Shown: positions 10,564-19,605, counted from the stretch's first letter. The stretch: DNA of 64,000 nt from Paenibacillus agilis (GCF_007786455.1 NZ_VNJK01000001.1:2192074-2256073), one strand, 5' to 3'. A program made the numbers and translations. The notes: generated by a model not told the origin, from the letters alone.

Positions 10564-11907
10564 GTGTCTACTTTACGTTCGACTATTTCCAAGCAAATAA
10601 AGTTATTCATTGTATGCAGTACAATGTTTGCACTTCTATTCGCACTAACAAATACGCTGTTCGTGCAGAATGCTACCGCGCATGGCAACGTTACGAATAG
10701 CCGTGCAGCATTATGTGCCAGCGGCCAGAACCAGAACTGTGGACATATTATTTATGAGCCGTACAGTTTGGAAGGACCAAAAGGATTTCCACAGGGAGGA
10801 CCACAAGACGGGAAGATCGCAAGCGCTAACACTTGGTTTACCCAGCTTGATCAACAATCATCCACTCGCTGGTCTAAGGTGAATATCAGCCCCGGATCCC
10901 ACACGTTTAACTGGTATATTAAAGTTTCTCATGCAACTGCCAGTTGGAAATACTACATCACGAAACAAAACTGGGACCCTAATGCCCCTCTTACACGTGA
11001 TTCCTTCGATCTAACACCATTTTGCAGCGCATCCTCAGGTGGGTCGCATCCAGGCGGATCTTATTCCGATACATGCAACATTCCTAATCGTACAGGGTAC
11101 CAAGTTATTTTAGCAGTATGGGAAATCTACGATACCAACAATGCGTTCTATAATGTTATCGATGTTAATTTTGGCGGTGATACTGATGAAATTCCTCCTA
11201 CCGCTCCATCCACTGCTACTTCTTCCAATGTCGGAACAACAACTGCAACGGTATCTTGGGGCGCTTCCACCGACAATGTGGGTGTTTTTGGGTACCGTGT
11301 CTTTAACGGTTCTAACCAGATCGGAACAACGAACGGAGCACTCTCTACGAACTTAACTGGTCTGACGGCCAATACAACATATAACCTTACCGTTAAAGCG
11401 TTCGACGCAGCAGGCAATGTGTCAAATGCGAGCAATACGATTACATTCACAACACTCCCCGTAATAGGACCGGACATCGTTCCACCAACTGCACCATCTA
11501 GCCTCCATGTTATGGGTACGACCACCTCAACATCTGTTCCTTTAATGTGGAATGCATCAACAGATAATGTGGGGGTCAAAGAGTACCAAATATTTCGCGG
11601 AGGCACTTATGTAGCAACCGTGCCATCAACGTCCGTACAATACACCGTAACGAACTTAACGGCCAATACTGCATACTCCTTTACAGTAAAAGCGGTTGAT
11701 CCTGCAGGTAATATATCGGCGGCAAGCAATGTACTTAACGTAACAACGTCTGCAGCTCCTGCTATCTATCCTGCATGGAGCCCAACGACTGTCTATGTCG
11801 CAGGTAATAAAGTAACTCACAATAACATCAACTATGAAGCCAAATGGTGGACGCGTAACGAAACACCTGGCACTTCATCTGCTACGGTATGGAAGGTAAT
11901 CCCTTAG
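10564..11907 (+). CDS. AA10 lytic polysaccharide monooxygenase with two Fn3 domains and a CBM5/12
   Basis: A 447-residue secreted copper enzyme that oxidatively cleaves crystalline chitin (possibly cellulose). The start is the GTG at 10564, eight bases after GGAGG; the ATG at 10549 overlaps that site. The signal peptide ends at ...NATA, making His40 the first residue of the mature protein (HGNVTNSRAAL) as required for the copper histidine brace. The second copper His is in YIKVSHATASW, and NAFYNVIDVNF supplies the axial aromatic residue. Residues about 40-208 are the AA10 domain, 215-302 and 310-397 are Fn3 repeats (each with a DNVGV motif and NLTANT or GLTANT), and 400-447 is CBM5/12 (AWSPTTVYVAGNKVTHNNIN, KWWTRNETPG). 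Transcribed alone and closed by the hairpin at 11921-11967. Confidence 0.96.
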   Translation: MSTLRSTISKQIKLFIVCSTMFALLFALTNTLFVQNATAHGNVTNSRAALCASGQNQNCGHIIYEPYSLEGPKGFPQGGPQDGKIASANTWFTQLDQQSSTRWSKVNISPGSHTFNWYIKVSHATASWKYYITKQNWDPNAPLTRDSFDLTPFCSASSGGSHPGGSYSDTCNIPNRTGYQVILAVWEIYDTNNAFYNVIDVNFGGDTDEIPPTAPSTATSSNVGTTTATVSWGASTDNVGVFGYRVFNGSNQIGTTNGALSTNLTGLTANTTYNLTVKAFDAAGNVSNASNTITFTTLPVIGPDIVPPTAPSSLHVMGTTTSTSVPLMWNASTDNVGVKEYQIFRGGTYVATVPSTSVQYTVTNLTANTAYSFTVKAVDPAGNISAASNVLNVTTSAAPAIYPAWSPTTVYVAGNKVTHNNINYEAKWWTRNETPGTSSATVWKVIP

Positions 11908-11920
11908 CTTATAAGTATAC

Positions 11921-11967
11921 AAAAAGACGACTATAGCCCCGTTGTATGGGATATAGCCGTCTTTTTT
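11921..11967 (+). terminator. LPMO terminator
   Basis: AAAAAGACG-CTATA-CCC and GGG-TATAG-CGTCTTTTTT arms with a T run. A diverged copy with the same outer arms sits at 3401-3448. Confidence 0.9.
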
Positions 11968-11997
11968 CGATTCTAATGTGTTACAGATATGCATGTA

Positions 11998-12067
11998 ACA
12001 CGTAGGATGCGACTGAACTAAATACGGGGCATACCGTTTCAATCCACGCACTCACGTAGAGTGCGAC
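11998..12067. CRISPR. Solitary type I-C-like CRISPR repeat with a degenerate upstream half-repeat
   Basis: Bases 12036-12067 are a 32-bp sequence whose complement begins GTCGCACTCTACGTGAGTG and ends CGTGGATTGAAAC, the form of type I-C repeats in Bacillus and relatives, including the GCACTC/GAGTGC stem. Twenty-two bases to its left, 11998-12013 (CACGTAGGATGCGAC) matches the distal end of the repeat with two changes. The gap is shorter than a normal I-C spacer (about 34). No second intact repeat, leader or cas gene is present, so this is a relic or orphan repeat, not a working array. Confidence 0.7.
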
Positions 12068-12182
12068 AGCGAATTTCAGAAAATTAAGAACATTTTTCCC
12101 GTTTTACTGGAATCAAGTATTATTTATGTACATTTACTACCGTAAATCATTGCGTACAGCTTATCTAAAAGTAAATAATCGG

Positions 12183-12239
12183 AAAAAATATGGTGCGAAT
12201 GTCTCGGGGATTTCATGTGCACTTCACATTCGCACCACT
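12183..12239 (-). terminator. Terminator of the MBL-MarR operon
   Basis: A perfect 12-bp stem (TGGTGCGAATGT and complement) with a long loop; on the minus strand it is followed by ATATTTTTTCC. Confidence 0.8.
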
Positions 12240-12301
12240 ACGTCGATAGGCAAACTAACCAAATGGTTGTAGGCCCATCATACTCAATTCCATTCTCTTT
12301 G

Positions 12302-12715
12302 TTATAAAAACTCAATAAATTTCGCGATTCCTTTTTCGAAAGTGTGATAGCCGTCATCTCCAAGTTCTTCACGAAGTGCTTTGATGAACGCTTTGTGCAT
12401 TTCCTCGTGAGACATGAATGCAATCTTCCCTCTTTCTTCTAATTGGACGACTACAGCCCTTAAGTCTACTGGATGAGCATGACGGCTAACAAATCCTTCC
12501 CTTTCAAGACGGGAAATAATTTGGGTGACTGCACCTTTCGTAATGCTTAATTTTAGAGCAAGCTCGCTCATTAAAATGCCTTCGCCACATCCAATTGCTT
12601 CAATGGTGTGCATTTCAGAAGGGGTAAGAGCTCCCGCTTCACCGAAAATGCGGGGCTGGCGTTCCATTCTTCGCAGCTTGTGTATGAGTTGGCCTATAAC
12701 ATGATGATTGTCCAA
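12302..12715 (-). CDS. MarR-family transcriptional regulator
   Basis: About 137 residues of a MarR-type winged-helix repressor: ALTPSEMHTIEAIG, ILMSELALKLSITKGAVTQI for the recognition region, then ISRLEREGFVSRHAHPVDLR with the wing. There is no ATG in a suitable place; the TTG at 12715 (MDNHHVIGQLIHKLRRMERQ) follows GGTAGGAG by about 11 bases and gives a normal family length, whereas the TTG at 12781 would add an untypical N-terminus. It follows the metallo-beta-lactamase-fold gene by about 90 bases on the same strand. A perfect 24-bp palindrome at 13803-13826 over the upstream promoter is the likely operator for both genes. Confidence 0.88.
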   Translation of the reverse strand: MDNHHVIGQLIHKLRRMERQPRIFGEAGALTPSEMHTIEAIGCGEGILMSELALKLSITKGAVTQIISRLEREGFVSRHAHPVDLRAVVVQLEERGKIAFMSHEEMHKAFIKALREELGDDGYHTFEKGIAKFIEFL

Positions 12716-12805
12716 ATGTAATCTAACTCCTACCTTATAATCGTTATATTTTAAGGTAGAGTACCCACTCTGCAATGTCAAGAGAAGGACGCGATAAGTG
12801 GTGTT

Positions 12806-13636
12806 TTACTCGGTAACTACCGTACCTACATTACAATGAAAGAAGCGGCTGCCAAATGCCTGCTTTAATCGCGAACTGACCTCAAATCCAGTACAATGAG
12901 AAACGCCAATTCGTTCAATGTCCATTTCTAGTAGCGCTTGAATGGTCTTCTCTTTTTGCTCCTCACTAACTGCCCATAAATGAGTGCCTCCGATAACCGT
13001 ATGAACGCGTTGAACGCCTGTCTTTTTAATCGCATAATTAATGATATTAACAATTCCGGCGTGAGAACAGCCAAGTATAATAAACAAGCCCTTCTTCGTT
13101 CGAATAATAATCGATTGGTCATCCTCTACAGGGTCAATCTCATAGCCGTTCTCTGTTTCAATCACGATATCTGTATCTCCGATTTCATAGTCATTGGTTC
13201 TAGGGACTTCTCCGGTTAGAAAGAGATTCGGAACGATTTCAACAAAGTCGCGGTTATAAATAAACTTCGCACCTGCATCAATTAGTGCTACTTCTCTATG
13301 CGGAACTCCGATATAGCGATGATTGGATCGAACAAGGTAACTTGTTTTAAATAACTGGGGATGTGAATATACAGGAACTTCAGCATGGGGCATCGCTTGC
13401 AGAGCAGAAAGCAACCCTCCTGTATGATCGCAATGATGATGGCTTATGATAATACCGGATAAGTCAGACCACTTCTTTCCTAATAGGCTCATATTGTTGA
13501 TCAGAGCATTTCCTTGACCTGTATCGAACAAAAAATGACCATGCTCCGTCTCTATATACACGGACCAGCCATGCTCAGCAATGGCTCCAAGGTTTCCAAA
13601 CACAGTATTTTCACAAATAACGGTCGCTTTAATCAT
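12806..13636 (-). CDS. MBL-fold metallohydrolase (MJ0888/dihydropterin-phosphate-synthase-like subgroup)
   Basis: A 276-residue metallo-beta-lactamase-fold protein. Metal ligands are seen in FDTGQGNALI, ISHHHCDHTGG (HxHxDH motif), LTGEVPR, LGCSHAGIVNII and VIGGTHLW, and the C-terminal GVSHCTGFEV completes the set. The GCSHAGI and GGTHL blocks place it in the subgroup annotated as 7,8-dihydropterin-6-yl-methyl-aminobenzene phosphate synthase-like; actual substrates of the bacterial members are mostly unknown. It is first in an operon with a MarR regulator, so it likely responds to the same inducer and may detoxify it. Cytoplasmic, no signal peptide. Confidence 0.88.
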   Translation of the reverse strand: MIKATVICENTVFGNLGAIAEHGWSVYIETEHGHFLFDTGQGNALINNMSLLGKKWSDLSGIIISHHHCDHTGGLLSALQAMPHAEVPVYSHPQLFKTSYLVRSNHRYIGVPHREVALIDAGAKFIYNRDFVEIVPNLFLTGEVPRTNDYEIGDTDIVIETENGYEIDPVEDDQSIIIRTKKGLFIILGCSHAGIVNIINYAIKKTGVQRVHTVIGGTHLWAVSEEQKEKTIQALLEMDIERIGVSHCTGFEVSSRLKQAFGSRFFHCNVGTVVTE

Positions 13637-13802
13637 AGCTACTTCTTCCCTTCTATTTGTATGATAAGAGTCGCTCCATAATTTCTCGCTATGTCAATAT
13701 ACTGCTGATGAGGAGTTGAAATTCCAGCTGCAGAATGAATGGAGTCTTTTCATGTTTATTCCTTTGTCCCCCTTCCTCATTATTTATTGGTGTTTACGCA
13801 TA

Positions 13803-13847
13803 TAGTTTAGTTCATGAACTAAACTATTGTCAATTATTTTGATCGAT
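13803..13847 (-). promoter_or_regulatory. MBL-marR promoter with embedded 24-bp palindromic operator
   Basis: Bases 13803-13826 are a perfect palindrome with arms TAGTTTAGTTCA, the size expected for a MarR dimer. On the minus strand a consensus TTGACA precedes it and TAAACT inside the palindrome sits 18 bases downstream, so bound repressor would block RNA polymerase directly. Confidence 0.75.
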
Positions 13848-13860
13848 CTGGTTTTACAAA

Positions 13861-13915
13861 ATGTAAGGCGTTTGACGCCTCTTACAAGAAAAACCGCGTA
13901 GCTACGCGGTTCTTC
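13861..13915. terminator. Two hairpins between divergently ended units
   Basis: The first hairpin (GTAAGGCGT and ACGCCTCTTAC) is followed by AACCGCGTAGCTACGCGGTT, a perfect stem with A run on the left and T run on the minus strand, which ends the ABC-two-component operon. Confidence 0.8.
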
Positions 13916-13946
13916 GGCGATTTATATCCAGCTTGTACGTATTAAA

Positions 13947-15185
13947 TCAAAATTTAATAAAGGTAATCGTAAATTTGGTATAGGTATTTTTCTCACTCTC
14001 CACCTTAATCAAGGCATTATGCGCTTCGATAATGGCTTTGGCAAGCGCCAGGCCAATCCCTACCGAGTCATGTTTTTTAGAGCTACTTGCTTTGTAGAAT
14101 CGATCAAAAATATGCGGCAGCTCTTGTGATTCAATGCCTTCTCCAAAGTCTTGAATCACAAGTTCCGTATAGATCGGGGTATCCTTGACTTGAATCATGA
14201 CTTTACCACCAGGCTTGGAATGCTCGATCGCATTCTTCAGCAGATTCAGGACTGCTTCCTGCATCCACATTTTATCGTGAGCAACGACGACATCTTTCGA
14301 CGTGTCCCATTCAATCGATAATTGATGCTTACTGATTAAGCTTGCTAAGCGATCAACGACTTCCTCAACAGTCTCCACCAAGTCTGCTCTTTCTTTATCG
14401 AATGAAATGGCTCGTGCGTCAATTTTCGCTACCTTCAATAAATTTTGAATCAAAACATTCATTCTAGAAATTTGAACCTCATTATTTTGTAATAGCTGAA
14501 CATGCTGCTGGCGGGGCAAGCTTTCATTCAACATCATCTCATTGTAGATGGATATCGTTGAAAGTGGCGTTTTTAATTGATGAGATATATCTTGCAGCAT
14601 TTGTCCTAAAAACTTTTTCTCTTCAAGTAAATCCTGCATGCTCTTTCTAATGATATCTTTCATGGATCGAAAGGCAGCGGCTAATTTGGCCAGTTCCCCT
14701 TCTTTGTTTTCATTGATGACAACCGAATAATCTCCCTCAATGATTTTTTTCGCTGCTGAAGTAAGTTGTCTAATTTTATGGAAGATCATCTTGTAGTGCC
14801 AATAGCCTGTCCCAAACAGCATAAATCCAAGTATAAATAGACCCCATAAAACAGATTGATTATGGCCCGCAATATGGTCATTTAACAAAGGAAATAGCTC
14901 TGACTCCAAATCTTCATCCAATCCATATTGCCTAAATATCTCTCTTCCTTTTTCCTGATATATACTCGAATCAGCAGCATGGCTTGTTAGCACTTTCATA
15001 ATTTCCGCTTCATGATTAGGATTTTGCTCAACCAATCTAGCCGTAATTTCGCCCCAAGTGGTAATAGAATCGGCCTTTAATTGATTGTAGAACAGCTGAT
15101 GGGTAATAACCTGATACCCTGTATATAGAAATAGCAGAATGGCCAGTATTAGCATATAGCTTTTCAGCTCCGTATTTTTCATCAT
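13947..15185 (-). CDS. Two-component sensor histidine kinase
   Basis: A 412-residue membrane kinase. Transmembrane helices at about 9-28 and 112-131 bracket an extracytoplasmic sensor of about 80 residues; a HAMP region (about 132-180) leads to the H-box LQDISHQLKTPLST with phosphoacceptor His202, the N-box LLKNAIEHS, and ATP-binding G-boxes DFGEGIE and GIGLALAKAI. Two overlapping ATGs start the gene (15185 or 15182), one base after the regulator stop, so the pair is translationally coupled. It is last in a leftward set with an ABC ATPase, permease and accessory protein. The arrangement resembles antimicrobial-peptide or envelope-stress sensing modules, in which the transporter is the output and sometimes part of the sensor. 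The ligand is unknown. Confidence 0.93.
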   Translation of the reverse strand: MMKNTELKSYMLILAILLFLYTGYQVITHQLFYNQLKADSITTWGEITARLVEQNPNHEAEIMKVLTSHAADSSIYQEKGREIFRQYGLDEDLESELFPLLNDHIAGHNQSVLWGLFILGFMLFGTGYWHYKMIFHKIRQLTSAAKKIIEGDYSVVINENKEGELAKLAAAFRSMKDIIRKSMQDLLEEKKFLGQMLQDISHQLKTPLSTISIYNEMMLNESLPRQQHVQLLQNNEVQISRMNVLIQNLLKVAKIDARAISFDKERADLVETVEEVVDRLASLISKHQLSIEWDTSKDVVVAHDKMWMQEAVLNLLKNAIEHSKPGGKVMIQVKDTPIYTELVIQDFGEGIESQELPHIFDRFYKASSSKKHDSVGIGLALAKAIIEAHNALIKVESEKNTYTKFTITFIKF

Positions 15186-15186
15186 C

Positions 15187-15882
15187 CTACTTACTGCTCA
15201 CATCCTTACTCCAACGATAGCCTAATCCTCTTTCGGTCACGATAAACTGTGGTTTTTTCGGGTCAGCTTCCACCTTGTCTCGCAATCGCCTAATGTATAC
15301 AGATAATGTGTTTTCATCAAAAAAGACTTCGTCGTTATCCGTTATTTTCAGCAGCAGCTCATCTCTCGTTAATGCTTTGTGGGCGTTCGTCATAAAAGCT
15401 AATAGAAGCTTATATTCTAAATTCGTTAGTGGAATGCTTTCTTGGTCTTTGTAACATTTGATTAAGTTCAAATCGAGCTGTATATTCTCTGAAGTTAAGA
15501 TCTTCGAATAAGCTTCCAACCGCGCCTGTTTGCGCAATTGTACTTTTACTCTGGACATCAATTCCTTAACTCGAAAAGGCTTCGTGATATAATCATCCCC
15601 GCCAATATCCAATCCCATAACGATATTTGCCTCTTCGTCCAAGGCGGTTAAGAAAATAACCGACGTATCGTTTTGTTGTTTGAAATGAAGACACAAATCA
15701 TAGCCGTTTCCATCTGGGAGGCCGATATCCAGAATAGCCAAATCAAAAGTGTGATTATCAAACTGGTACTTCGCTTCTTTTACACTCGTTGCTCTAACAA
15801 CCTCATAACCTTCATTTTTTAACGAAAATTCGATAGCTAAACCAAGCGCTTCATCATCTTCAACAAGCAATATTTTATGCAA
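15187..15882 (-). CDS. OmpR/PhoB-family response regulator
   Basis: A 231-residue regulator. The receiver domain (1-120) has the acidic pair in LLVEDDEA, phosphoacceptor Asp52 in LAILDIGLPDG, the conserved Thr in IFLTALDE and Lys in DYITKPF. The C-terminal winged helix (about 130-228) shows LTNLEYKLLLAFM, LTRDELLLKI, SVYIRRLRDKVE and RGLGYRW. It lies directly before its kinase partner and about 85 bases after the permease gene, with a weak stem-loop between. Expected to control the transporter operon in response to the kinase. Confidence 0.95.
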   Translation of the reverse strand: MHKILLVEDDEALGLAIEFSLKNEGYEVVRATSVKEAKYQFDNHTFDLAILDIGLPDGNGYDLCLHFKQQNDTSVIFLTALDEEANIVMGLDIGGDDYITKPFRVKELMSRVKVQLRKQARLEAYSKILTSENIQLDLNLIKCYKDQESIPLTNLEYKLLLAFMTNAHKALTRDELLLKITDNDEVFFDENTLSVYIRRLRDKVEADPKKPQFIVTERGLGYRWSKDVSSK

Positions 15883-15938
15883 GGATGTCCTCTCCTTCTT
15901 CTCGTACCACTGAGTTAGTGACCATCAAATGAGAACAA

Positions 15939-15959
15939 CCCGACTATAAAATAGCCGGG
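15939..15959 (-). terminator. Weak stem-loop between permease and regulator genes
   Basis: CCCGACTAT and ATAGCCGGG arms (one mismatch); the minus-strand tail is only partly T-rich, so it probably attenuates or protects the message rather than ends it. Confidence 0.4.
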
Positions 15960-15966
15960 CCCTCCC

Positions 15967-17955
15967 CTATGATTGTTCCCTGATCACATCTATAAGATTA
16001 TCTTTTTGAATTTTCCTTAGCGGTATTAGAACTGATGCGTAGCTAATCAACAAAGCAGCAGCAAACGTTATCAGACATGCTTCGTATGGGATCGACCATT
16101 CAATTGCGCTAATACCTGAAACAGCCAAGTACATAATATAGGAAAGTATACAACCGAAGAAGATCCCTTGTAAACTTCCTGAAATACCGTAAATGAGAGC
16201 CTCGTAAATGATCATTTTTTTCAAATCTCGTTGTGACATACCTATTGATTTTAACGCTGCCAGTTCTTTTCGTCTAATGATAATGCTGATCGTAATCGTA
16301 TTGATAATATTGAGACTGCCAATTAAAGAAACAACGGCAATAAAACTATATACGAGCACTTTAATAACAAGCTCTGATTCTTGTTTTGATTTATTTTCAT
16401 GGACGTTATCAATGATAGTAATATCGAATTTTGTTCCAATGGTTTGTTGAATGTTCTGGGCGGTCGCGTTAGATTGATCCACATCCTGTAAATGAATATT
16501 AAATCTAGCGTCCTGTAACTCAACTTCGGATACATTTTCAAACGATTTCAACAGCTTCAATACCTGCTGACTTCCTGATGCAATGGAATCATGATTATCA
16601 ACTTGCAAATGTATCGTTATATCCGATTTTGTGGATAAATCTTCGACATATTTGGATGAAAATGCAAAATCCATAATAGACGTAAACGTAATAAATAATA
16701 CACTGCTAATGATAATCGACAAAATAGTAATCGTATAACGATTTTTATTTCTTTTTACATTTTTCAGGGCAAGGCTTAAAGGAAAAGATAACGGCTTTTT
16801 CAGCACGACATTCTTTTGTTTTTTGATCGTTTCCTTCTTGATGGACAGCCGACTGCTGATTGCTAACAAGGGCGATATTCTGCCCGCACTAAAAGCCGGG
16901 TAATAGCTTGATGCAAATACAGCAGCTAGCGTTAGGATTGAACTAATCAATATTATCTGCCAATCGATATGAAAGAATGAAACACCTGCACCATTTTTTA
17001 TTATCAGGTCAAAAATGAATTGCAGCACAGCAAGAGCTAATATACTGCACACAATGCCGATTGGTATCGCGAGGACAGCCAATACAGCTGCCTCTCTCAT
17101 CACAATTTGCCTAATTTGCTTTCGCGTAGCGCCAATGCTTCTTAACAAGCCGAATTGCTTCATCCGCTCAACGACGCTGATTTGAAAAGCATTGTAGATA
17201 ACGACAGCCGTTGCGATCACAACAATACTAACAACGATAATAACCATAGCCAATACTGACTCATTTGTTCCTGGTTTCAATACGTTAATCAACTGCTGAT
17301 TAATTTCGATATGTGTGCTCTCCGTTAGTGAATTGATTTCATCGATTACCTTATTAAAGTCCGCTTTTTCGTCTATTTCTACTAGTATTCTGCCCTCTCC
17401 AGCAACAAAGTCACGTTTATAGGTTAATAATCGGGCTACTTTACTTTTCTGTGTAAATTCACGATTGTTCAGTATCCCAACCAGTTTGTATTCGTTTCCG
17501 CCCAATTCAAATGAGTCACCGATCTGAAGATTATCTTTGATATAAGGAAGCGCCCATGAATCGACAACTGCTTCATCGCCATTGGCTGGTAACTTGCCAT
17601 CAACGAGGCTGTACGTTAAAAACGCCATGGCAGGATAATCAGCGAAATTCATTTGTACAGAAATGTCTCCAGCCGGAACGACTTCACCCTGAGACATCAA
17701 CCCAGACGATGCAATTTGAGGATTATATCGAATTTTATTTAATATCGCTTCATCATAGTTTGAAATACCGACGTGAAAAGAAACTCCATCTAACTTCTTG
17801 ATGTTCTCAATTTGTGAAAGTTGTGATCCTTTCATAAATAGGCCGATTGTTGAGATTAATGCTACAGATAATACAATTCCAACAAAAGTAAGTACGGTTC
17901 GTTTAATATTCCCTTTTAAATATTTACTGCTCAATTGTTTATAACTGCTGATCAC
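15967..17955 (-). CDS. ABC transporter permease with two FtsX-type domains
   Basis: A 662-residue MacB/FtsX-like permease. A membrane helix near 20-40 is followed by an extracytoplasmic domain of about 190 residues, three helices (about 235-260, 285-315, 330-350), a second set beginning near 410, a smaller extracytoplasmic domain and three C-terminal helices. Each half carries the FtsX signature (VVERMKQFGLLRSIGATRKQ and IIRRKELAALKSIGMSQRDL). This two-repeat layout differs from BceB-type permeases, which have one large loop. Such permeases usually drive lipoprotein, peptide or lipid movement by mechanotransmission rather than channel transport. It begins two bases after the ATPase stop, so the two are coupled. 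Confidence 0.9.
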   Translation of the reverse strand: MISSYKQLSSKYLKGNIKRTVLTFVGIVLSVALISTIGLFMKGSQLSQIENIKKLDGVSFHVGISNYDEAILNKIRYNPQIASSGLMSQGEVVPAGDISVQMNFADYPAMAFLTYSLVDGKLPANGDEAVVDSWALPYIKDNLQIGDSFELGGNEYKLVGILNNREFTQKSKVARLLTYKRDFVAGEGRILVEIDEKADFNKVIDEINSLTESTHIEINQQLINVLKPGTNESVLAMVIIVVSIVVIATAVVIYNAFQISVVERMKQFGLLRSIGATRKQIRQIVMREAAVLAVLAIPIGIVCSILALAVLQFIFDLIIKNGAGVSFFHIDWQIILISSILTLAAVFASSYYPAFSAGRISPLLAISSRLSIKKETIKKQKNVVLKKPLSFPLSLALKNVKRNKNRYTITILSIIISSVLFITFTSIMDFAFSSKYVEDLSTKSDITIHLQVDNHDSIASGSQQVLKLLKSFENVSEVELQDARFNIHLQDVDQSNATAQNIQQTIGTKFDITIIDNVHENKSKQESELVIKVLVYSFIAVVSLIGSLNIINTITISIIIRRKELAALKSIGMSQRDLKKMIIYEALIYGISGSLQGIFFGCILSYIMYLAVSGISAIEWSIPYEACLITFAAALLISYASVLIPLRKIQKDNLIDVIREQS

Positions 17956-17957
17956 AT

Positions 17958-18665
17958 TTATTCTCCTCCAGCCATGTGCTTATTCGCAGCTAGCCGTTGA
18001 TCTGAAATGATCGTACCGTCTTCTATTGTGATGATCCGGTCGGAAGCCGATGCGATTGCGAGATCGTGAGTAATCAAAACAATGGTTTGATTGTATTTTT
18101 TGGCCGTTAATCGTAATAAGTCCATTACTTCCTTCGTATTTCTCGTATCCAAATTGCCTGTAGGCTCGTCAGCCAAGATCAAATGCGGCCGGTTGATTAG
18201 TGCTCTACCGATGGAAACCCGCTGCTGCTGACCGCCAGATAATTCAGAAGGCAAGTGACTCCTCCGCTCATGAAGACCTAGAATTTCAATGATTTCATCC
18301 AGATAGGTCATATCAATCGATTCATCATCTAGCAGCGTAGGTAAAGCGATATTTTCTTGAACATTCAGTACAGGTATTAAATTAAAGAACTGAAAGATAA
18401 ACCCGACTTTTCTTCTTCTAAATATCGATAGTTCATCATCTGTATAGTTATAAATATTATGATCACCAATTAGTACTTGTCCCGAAGTAGGCCGATCCAG
18501 TCCTCCTAAAATATGCAGCAGCGTGCTTTTTCCAGAGCCGGAAACGCCTACGATGGAGACAAATTCTCCTTGCTGAATGGAAAGGTTAATCCCGTTAAGT
18601 GCATCTACTCGGTTATTACCTTCCCCATAACTCTTCACTACATTTTCCAAGCGTACAACTTCCAT
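17958..18665 (-). CDS. ABC transporter ATP-binding protein (MacB/LolD-type)
   Basis: A 235-residue ATPase with all motifs: Walker A GVSGSGKST, Q-loop FIFQFFNLIPVLNVQEN, signature LSGGQQQR, Walker B LILADEPTGNLD and switch His in VLITHDLAIA. It belongs to the MacB/LolD/SalX group that pairs with FtsX-like permeases such as the one that follows. It is the second gene of the set headed by the membrane-anchored accessory protein at 18708-19430. Confidence 0.95.
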   Translation of the reverse strand: MEVVRLENVVKSYGEGNNRVDALNGINLSIQQGEFVSIVGVSGSGKSTLLHILGGLDRPTSGQVLIGDHNIYNYTDDELSIFRRRKVGFIFQFFNLIPVLNVQENIALPTLLDDESIDMTYLDEIIEILGLHERRSHLPSELSGGQQQRVSIGRALINRPHLILADEPTGNLDTRNTKEVMDLLRLTAKKYNQTIVLITHDLAIASASDRIITIEDGTIISDQRLAANKHMAGGE

Positions 18666-18707
18666 GCTGTTCTACCTCTCATTCCTTAAAATCCGATCAC
18701 TAACCGT

Positions 18708-19430
18708 TTACTCTTGTACATTTACGAAATTTACTTTCGCTTCACTGCCTGGGTAAACTATCTCAATTTCACTTATAACCTCGTTCATTTTAACTTTATT
18801 TTTATAATCGAAACTGCGCTTTTGAAAAGGAATCAATGAGATTGTTGTTTCAGCTTCTGCTAACTTGCTGTACGTTTGGTCATCAACAATAACAAGATAC
18901 ATCGCTGGTTTGTATCCGATCCATGCTTGATGCTTAACATACTGTGCGGGTATCATCTGACCGTTTAAATCAAGTTGGTTATTTTTCAATTCCTCATCAC
19001 TAAAAGAAAATAGAAGATTTTGACCCGTAGACAGTTCTTTTATGGTCGTAACAGGATCTGAAATAATGGATACGCTGTTAGGATCTTTTCGTTGTCTAAT
19101 CATGCCCTTCTTGATGAATTGTTCAGCTGTAGAGCGAGTAATAACAGAATAGTTGATATGTCGAATATCAAATTGTTGCCTCGGTTCTTCTTTTTGATCT
19201 TGCTCTGATAATTCAGTTTTTATTGTTGTTGTCACTAATTTCAATTTATAATCGCTTGTTTGCTTTGCGTTATCTTTATACATATGCTTAACTTTATTAA
19301 TATCTTGATCGGTGCCCATAACTAAAATACCATTGACTGGTTGAGATGGACCTTCTATAAAACGTTTCACTCCAAATCCTATACCTACAAAAATAGCAAT
19401 AACCAATACATAGACTATTATTTTCTTCAT
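18708..19430 (-). CDS. Membrane-anchored accessory protein of the ABC-two-component operon
   Basis: A 240-residue protein with one N-terminal transmembrane anchor (about 4-24, no lipobox Cys) and an extracytoplasmic remainder. It contains mixed charged strands and no family motif that I recognise. First in a five-gene leftward set (accessory-ATPase-permease-regulator-kinase), where such genes often encode a periplasmic-adaptor-like or substrate-presenting partner of a MacB-type permease. GGAGCAGACAG precedes the ATG. Upstream, TATAAT at about 19480 and symmetric elements around 19502-19526 may form the regulated promoter. Confidence 0.65.
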   Translation of the reverse strand: MKKIIVYVLVIAIFVGIGFGVKRFIEGPSQPVNGILVMGTDQDINKVKHMYKDNAKQTSDYKLKLVTTTIKTELSEQDQKEEPRQQFDIRHINYSVITRSTAEQFIKKGMIRQRKDPNSVSIISDPVTTIKELSTGQNLLFSFSDEELKNNQLDLNGQMIPAQYVKHQAWIGYKPAMYLVIVDDQTYSKLAEAETTISLIPFQKRSFDYKNKVKMNEVISEIEIVYPGSEAKVNFVNVQE

Positions 19431-19501
19431 CTGTCTGCTCCTTATATGTTTTGTTAAAGGTTTATGACTGAATTATAGACGAGACTTTTATGTAAATGAA
19501 T

Positions 19502-19526
19502 GACTCTAGTCTAACCATTTGAGACT
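19502..19526. promoter_or_regulatory. Possible response-regulator site upstream of the ABC-two-component operon
   Basis: A short perfect palindrome GACTCTAGTC (19502-19511) overlaps an inverted pair AGTCT-N9-AGACT (19508-19526). The location upstream of a possible -10 fits an activator site, but the repeats are short. Confidence 0.25.
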
Positions 19527-19605
19527 CTTATCTTACTATTTCGTAAGATTGAAGTTTGATTATCTGTAACTCTCACTCAATCTATCCAATGTTGAGCAAC
19601 ATGTT

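Noticed and set aside
12036-12067. A functional CRISPR array
   Set aside because: Only one intact repeat, no second full repeat at normal distance, no leader and no cas genes.
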